From Grammothele lineata (taxonomy: Eukaryota > Basidiomycota > Agaricomycetes > Polyporales > Polyporaceae): a stretch of 64,000 nt of DNA. How positions within the stretch are numbered: the first letter of the stretch is position 1; each line of letters begins with the position of its first letter. Below are positions 58,454 to 64,000 of the stretch, one piece after another. The notes under the pieces were generated by a model. That model was given only the letters and a program-made list of their open reading frames with translations. It was not told where the DNA came from and searched no databases. The stretch spans positions 310,001 through 374,000 of the forward strand of contig NDFF03000028.1 of NCBI GenBank assembly GCA_002150815.3, read 5' to 3'. Position numbers and translations under genes: made by a program.

Positions 58454-61400
58454 ATGGCCTCCCCTCTCTTCGGTGTCACTGACTCAGACTTTAACGTCTT
58501 CGACCCGTTCACCGTCCACTTTCCTGCTGCCGCCCCCGGCGCGGGCTTCCCCGGCGCCATACCCGGGCCCGCCGATCCTCTCGCGCCTTCCGACACATCC
58601 CTCACGCCGGACCACACCGACCACGACAGCCATCCCACACAGCCACAGCATCCCTCGGGAGCAGCCCGCTCAAGTTCAACCACCTCCCGCAAACGCGTCC
58701 GTCCCAAAGTCGACCTCGCCCCCGGCCAGCCCCCCACCGCCCGCGGCAACCCGCGGATCCGCGTCTTCGTCGCCTGCTACCAATGGTCAGTTAGCGGCCC
58801 TTCGAGCGCCGCCGTCCTTCGCACGGCTTTCTCGGACTCTGCTCGCTCACACCCACTCATCGTGTCTACAGTCGCGCACGCAAGATTCGCTGCGATGGCG
58901 CGAAGCCCGTCTGCTGCAACTGCCAGAAGCGCCCGTCGGGGGCCGACCAGTGCTCCTATGATTCAGGCCCCAATCGACGCGGGCCTGACAAGGGTCGTCG
59001 CGGCCGCCCCCGCGCTGCACCTACCGGCGGACATCGCAGGAAAGAGCCCAGCCCGGCGCCCGAGACGCCCTCGTCTCCCTCAGAATCAGAGGACAGTGCC
59101 GAGATTGATGAATCTTCCAGCAACGGCGGCCAAGACCCGCCGCGCATTCCTGACGGCACCGCTTTCGAGCTCACAGACGTACGCAGATTTTCGGTCCTCA
59201 TTGACGGGAAACGCGTGCTGAGTGATTTTGCAACAGAACATGGCCTGGGAATATGATCCTATGCTTTACGACACCAGCTCCTTCGCGGACATCTTTAGCC
59301 TCCCACAGCCGCCGACTGCGATCACGCCTCCGAATCCCCCGGAGAAGGAAAGGGAAGACGGTGATGACCACGAGTCAGTCAACGTGAGGCCAGGGACCCG
59401 CTTCGCGCGCGACACTTGGTGGGACGCCCTCCTCAGCTTCTACGCCGAGCTCGATGGCGACGGCCCCTCGTCGTCGTCGTTGGGCCCCAGCTCGGAGACG
59501 CGCGTCGCGTCCCTCTCGCAGGCACAACGCAGCGCTGCGATGAAGACAATGGTCAAGGACCTCCGCGCCCTCCTCCAGGCCGCGCCGTGCTGGGTCTCGT
59601 TCCTGCACATTCCGCGCTTCTTCGACACCCTCTTCAGCCCCGCTCGCCGAGGTGGCCTCCAGCCGAGTCTGTTGCTCGCCGCGCTCGCCCTCGGCCAGCT
59701 CGCCCAGAGCTCCGAGGTCGAGCGGGGCCACCAGGGTCGGCAGAGGGCACTGAAGCTGCTCGACATGGCCAACGGCGCGCTCGAGAGCAGCTTGGCCACA
59801 GGCTGGGTCGATATTGGGCTCGCGCAGGCGGCGATGGTGAGGACGAGCCCGTTTCGGACACAAGGACAATATACTGATGTCTTCTTTTCTCTAAGCTGAT
59901 CGTGTACTTCGAGATGCAGTCGCACCCCCTGCAGAGCCTGGAGCGGTCGAACTCGGCGCTCTTGCTCCTCGACTCGCTTGTGCGCGTGTTCGGCATTGCC
60001 ACCATCGACCAGGACATCAAGCAGCCCGGCATCTCTCCGTTCATGGCATCCACCTCTGGAAATACGCCTGTTACCGGCTTCCATCCAGCCGCCTCGCAGC
60101 CTAGCTACACCTCGTCCACTACTCCGTTTACTGCCCCTTCGACCGGGATACCTGCAGCATACACGGCAGCTGGCTTCGCGCCGTACATGCCGGGCATAAC
60201 GCCTACAAGTCACGTCCCCCCATCCTCCTCCGGCTCCACCCCTTCGGCCACGTCTAATGCCTCCGGCTCCTCACCCTCCCCATCCCTCTCCGACCACGCC
60301 GAAGAGCGGCGCAAGACCCGTCCGCGCTTCCCCGTCACCCCCGCTCCCTCCGACGCCCACGGCCTGCCGCCGCTCCAGCGGGGGTGCAACTGCCGTTTGT
60401 TCTCCCTGGGCAAGACGTGGCCGTCGGTGCAGAAGCTCGCGCCGGCGTGGCAGTCGACGATCACGTGGCCCGAGGGCCTCGGCGAGGGCGAGATGCTCCG
60501 CGAGGAGGCGCGCAGGCTCTTCTGGTCCGCGGTCGCGCTCGTCGCGGGCAGGACGATGTACACGAGCGCCGCGCCGGACAGCATCATGTGCAACATGAAG
60601 TTGTTCGTTGCGGAGCCGCACACGGCGAGTACTGTTCCCCTGCTTCTTCGTCCCCCGCCGCACGCTGACGTCGGCGACGACAATACAGTTCGCAGTGCTC
60701 CTTCCTTCTGAGGGGCTCGCCCGCGCGGGCGCGCCCATCGAGCCGGACGACATCTGGACGCTAGGCATCCGCGCGATGCTGCTGTTCCTCGTGTGCCAGC
60801 GCACACGCGAGGACCGGAGCCTGACTGCGGCCGAGCGCGCGCAACACGCGGTGCAGACGTGGCTCGAGGTCGACGACATCGAACGTAGGCTTCGGCGTCA
60901 CACATGCGACCTCGACAGCGCGTTCGGGTTCCAGGCACAGGAGACGCTGTTTGCGTGAGTGCTGCTGTCCTGCTCTGTTTCCCCTTTGGGTCTCTTGTCG
61001 ATCCTCCGCGGCCGTGCCGTTGGATGCGAGCTGACATGATGGTTTGGCAGGCTAAGGATGTTGACGTCGTACGACTTCCGATTGTTCATCCCACAGGTGA
61101 CGGCGTACGTAACCACCACGCTTCTCGATATCTACTTCTGCCATGCTGAACATGTCACCTCGTCTATAGGACCGACAACAAGCTGTTCTACCGCGATAAA
61201 GCTGAGACCTGGCGTAAGTACATCTCATTCGTTCGCACAGGTGAATCCGTTTAACGGCGATGCAGTTCGATACACAGAGGAAATTTCGGACTGGATGTGG
61301 CGCAGCGTTGTGAAGCAGACCGCCTCGCCGAGCCAGGACCACCGCAAGTCGCTCCTCATCTTTTGGTACATGGCCAACATCAAGAAGTGCGTACACTTCC

Positions 61401-61812
61401 TCCGCCTCTCGGTTCCTACATCAGACGGACGCTGATCGCCTCGCCCGTCTGTACAGAGCCCTTGTGCTGTGGCGAAACGACCCTGGGCTAATGATGGCGC
61501 TCAACATAGCGCGCAAGTTCGCAGAGTATGCCGAGTTCCTGATCATGCTCTGGCCCAACATACGTATGTCACTGTCCCCCTCGTCTCTGCGGAACGCCCC
61601 CGCTTACGTCTCGCCTGTCGGACGTGCGCTGTTTGCTAGGCTTGCGAATGGTGTGGCAGCAGGCTCGGTACGAGCTCGTTCAAGCGTGCATGGAGGTGGG
61701 CGTACCCCCGCCCTCGCAGACTTTGCCCCGTCCACCCACGCATCAAGGTCCGTCATCGTCGTCCGGGCCGTCACCCTCCTCATCTGGCAGTTACTCTGGC
61801 GGCGGTGTATAA
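58454..61812 (+). CDS. Zn2Cys6 (fungal binuclear cluster) transcription factor
   Basis: The first exon (58454 to about 58784) ends inside a cysteine codon. Splicing to the second creates the cluster C-YQ-C-RARKIR-C-DGAKPV-C-CN-C and a sixth cysteine nine residues later. Spacing fits the Gal4-type C-x2-C-x6-C-x6-C-x2-C-x9-C pattern. Basic linker NRRGPDKGRRGRPRAAP follows, and then an acidic Ser/Glu-rich segment. The middle homology region of fungal regulators is suggested by WWDALLSFYAEL, ALLQAAPCWVSFLHIPRFFD, LLLAALALGQLAQS, EEARRLFWSAVALVAGRTMY and LRMLTSYDFRLFIPQ. The C-terminus has KSLLIFWYMANIKK, LVLWRNDPGLMMALNIARKF, RMVWQQARYELVQACMEVGV and a Ser/Pro tail before TAA 61810-61812. About nine exons are needed; those between 60600 and 61400 are the least sure. 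Such factors bind CGG-containing sites in the nucleus. The target genes cannot be predicted. Confidence 0.85.
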
Positions 61813-63186
61813 AGTTGAACGTCCCGAATTGAGTCTGGTGTCGAGCACTGTATGTATTGGATTTGTAATTTATGAAGCCGAGGGTCGTGAGTATCGTACC
61901 TTGCTACTCTGTAATCTCGGATTGCTTGCCGGAATAATTGGATAGGATCTAGCGATGTATTGCGCGTCTACCTCTTCATCGAGCGGAACCCGGACCCCAG
62001 CGTGGAAGCCACGACTGTCTAGCAGTGACTCAGCGGCTCGGGTCCGGCGGTTCTCAGGTTCGATGCAGTAGCGCAACATTACCTGCAACGCAATTAGGTG
62101 CGCCCTCATCGCCGGCGCGACACAGGTGCATAGCTTCGGATCTGCATTCTCAGGCGGTGCGCGCGAATTGACGGATAGAACCACTCAAGAACCACCAGGG
62201 CGGAGTGGCCAAACAGACTGCGCGCACGGCTATGTCCCGAGTACGAACCGCCGACATACCCGGTGCAATAGTGTAACCTCACTGCGCCTGCGTCGGAGGT
62301 AAGCAGGGCGGATCTGAGATCGACTTGCCGGAATGACTCTTTTGAATTTCGGGCCTTTCCGTTCCCCGAAGGCATCAAGGGAACAATGTCCCGCTTTTAA
62401 GCATTTTGATCTCGATTTTGCGCTTGTGGTTTTCAATTGCCTGCAGTCGCAGGCGTCAACTCCTGGCTCACCGACCGCGGCGGAGACGGGGTGCCAACGC
62501 CGGCTGCCGAAGAAACTCGTCAAGTTGGGCTGCCTGCGATCACAGCTTAGCCTCGGCTTCTTTGCCTTTGTGGCCGAGAAGTGTATTAGAAAGCAGAGTT
62601 AGGCTTACGGAAGTGCTCGATGACGAACTTTACGCACCACTGACAGCCCGACGCGTGGCCTCCTTCCCTCCTCCCCGAGCGCTCCGGAATTTGAAGTCTG
62701 GCACTATCGCATAACGGCACTCCGTGTTGCATCGGATTCGCGCGGCGTCCATGCTAGCGGATAGCGACAGCACAGGGTTCGGTGGAAGCTATATACCACT
62801 GGCCCAACTTCTATCCAACTTCTATCCGACTTCTAGGCGACTATAGATTCCGCATCGGTGTCAGGGTTAAACGCCATTACGCATCACTGTGAATGAAACA
62901 TTGGCGGAGCGATTCAGGGGCGTAAAGAAGCGCGTGAAATGCGACAAAGATAGTGGTGTATGTGGGGTGATTATACGCAGTACTGTACAGGGGATGTGCA
63001 AAGAGACTGCGGAGTACCGGGAGAGGGCGTTTACATCGTCCACGATTAGGGATGTACGTATGCAATGAGGAGTGTAGCCAAAGACATAATGTCTGTGAGA
63101 TGTGCGATATGTAAAGGATCAGTCATGACGGGGATAAGAAGAATGCTTGTGACAATACATGAGTCACACTGAGACTACTGAGACCA
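61813..63186. other. Gene-free stretch between convergent genes, 1.4 kb
   Basis: This lies between the 3' ends of the Zn2Cys6 gene (+) and the AT-hook gene (-). Composition is mixed; short frames have no recognisable domain. Three near-identical words (CCAACTTCTATC twice, then CGACTTCTAGG) occur near 62808-62838. Confidence 0.45.
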
Positions 63187-64000
63187 CTACAACCTGAACG
63201 AGAGAAGTCTGGATTTCCTTTTTTTCTGCACTCCCGCACCGGCGCGGCGGTCTTGGGGAATGTGCGACTTTGTCTTCTTCTCGCTATTCTCGGCATCAGA
63301 GTCAGAGTCAGAGTCCGAGTCCGAGTCGGATGAATCCTCGCTGGAGTCATCGTTCTCCTCGCCATCGTCCTGGTTGTCGTGCCTGCCAGGAACGAGGTTG
63401 AAGCCCGAATTTTGTTTCAAGATTGTAGGCGAGCTCGTCTGAGAGGGCGCGAACAGGTGCTGACTTGCAAGATCGGTAAGGCTAGGGTAGATCGACTGAG
63501 ACTGGGAGTACCAGGAAGGGCGTGGGCGTCGCTCTGGGACCTTGAAAGTCAGGTCGTCATCGTCTTCTATACCGTCCTCCTCGTCGTCTCCGTTGTCACG
63601 AGCGCGAGTAGCCTTCGAGGGGAAGGGCGTGCTCATGCCTAGGGCGTCGATGGGGTTGAATGGCGTGTTAGGCATCTGGCTACTGGAGGGGATGAACAGG
63701 GGTTCTTTGCTCGGCTTCGGCTCGGGTGTCGCCAATGGGAGGCTGATAACGCGGTCCTCGGTAACATCCCCGGCTTGAGCAGTCGGCTCATGGGCCGTGT
63801 CTACGCCGTCGTCCGCTTCGATCACGGGATTCTTCCTTGGCCGACCCCTACCTCTTTTTGGCTTCTCTTGAGGGACGAGCTCGGGGCTGCTCGGTTGAAG
63901 CTCATCGACCATGGAGGATTCGACTTCGCCTACCGATTCCGTCTGCGTCCGTGGTAGCGTAGTCCATGATACTCGAGACACCTCCGGAGGGTCGGCGGCG
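63187..64000 (-). CDS. AT-hook nuclear protein, C-terminal part only
   Basis: The gene enters from the right edge and ends at a stop codon at 63187-63189, so only about the last 260 codons are present and the start is beyond the window. A classic AT-hook is visible (KPKRGRGRPRKNP). Other features are LFIPSSSQMPNTPFNPIDAL, a stretch ending ERRPRPSWYSQSQSIYPSLT, and a long acidic region with a Ser-Asp repeat. The C-terminus is basic (VQKKRKSRLLSF). AT-hooks bind the minor groove of AT-rich DNA, so a nuclear, chromatin-linked role is likely. The family cannot be named without the N-terminal part. Confidence 0.65.
   Translation of the reverse strand, partial: AADPPEVSRVSWTTLPRTQTESVGEVESSMVDELQPSSPELVPQEKPKRGRGRPRKNPVIEADDGVDTAHEPTAQAGDVTEDRVISLPLATPEPKPSKEPLFIPSSSQMPNTPFNPIDALGMSTPFPSKATRARDNGDDEEDGIEDDDDLTFKVPERRPRPSWYSQSQSIYPSLTDLASQHLFAPSQTSSPTILKQNSGFNLVPGRHDNQDDGEENDDSSEDSSDSDSDSDSDSDAENSEKKTKSHIPQDRRAGAGVQKKRKSRLLSFRL
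63296..63330. repeat. Hexanucleotide-like coding repeat (Ser-Asp run)
   Basis: On the plus strand a TCAGAG/TCCGAG unit repeats about five times. On the coding minus strand it yields alternating Asp and Ser in the acidic region of the AT-hook protein. Such Ser-Asp runs are common casein-kinase-2 target regions. Confidence 0.75.

Noticed and set aside
61813..63186. Short repeated CTTCTATC words near 62808-62838 as a regulatory array
   Set aside because: Only three imperfect copies, between convergent 3' ends where a promoter is not expected.

Overview
The window is nuclear DNA of a filamentous basidiomycete, most likely a white-rot agaricomycete (Polyporales-like). The evidence is the many short introns (about 50-90 bp, GTRNGT donors), the GC-rich coding sequence, a secreted class II manganese peroxidase, basidiomycete-style Pho80-like cyclin and Zn2Cys6 genes, and an intron-containing tRNA-Leu(CAA). 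There are no operons, prokaryotic features, CRISPR arrays or intact transposons. All names rest on reading spliced exons by eye; no database was searched.

Layout, left to right. 0-12.5 kb: end-truncated BTB/POZ gene (-), mitochondrial coiled-coil membrane protein (-), spliceosomal SNU23/ZMAT2 (+), cytosolic isoleucyl-tRNA synthetase (-), ribosomal protein L12 (-), Pho80-like cyclin (+). 12.5-23 kb: Ran1-like protein kinase (-), a 2 kb gene-free GC-rich stretch, rRNA-processing factor UTP6 (-), Ser/Pro-rich disordered protein (+). 23-26.6 kb is gene-poor. 26.6-39.2 kb: UDP-glucose pyrophosphorylase (-) with a probable N-terminal extension, a small TEN1-like telomere protein (+), a TED1/CDC1-type ER metallophosphoesterase (-), and a HIRAN-SNF2-RING Rad5/HLTF protein (+). 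39.4-46.6 kb: manganese peroxidase (-), a gene-poor gap, and the PCNA-unloader ELG1 (-). 46.6-55.6 kb: a gap containing a strong nested hairpin, a second divergent TED1/CDC1 paralogue (-), a multispan membrane protein (-), tRNA-Leu(CAA) (-), and the arginine-specific carbamoyl-phosphate synthase small subunit CPA1 (-), preceded by a spliced upstream reading frame for an arginine-attenuator-like peptide. 56-64 kb: BSD-domain protein (+), Zn2Cys6 transcription factor (+), and the C-terminal end of an AT-hook nuclear protein (-).

Most genes are unrelated housekeeping genes. Three concern genome maintenance (TEN1-like, Rad5/HLTF-like, ELG1), and ELG1 has two MluI cell-cycle boxes within 130 bp of its start codon. 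The most interesting hidden element is the CPA1 leader frame, only 22 codons long and split by an intron. Other points of interest are the pair of phosphoesterase paralogues with different metal motifs, the peroxidase with a complete Mn site but no surface tryptophan, and the isolated hairpin near 47.8 kb. I saw no clearly unprecedented multi-gene system.
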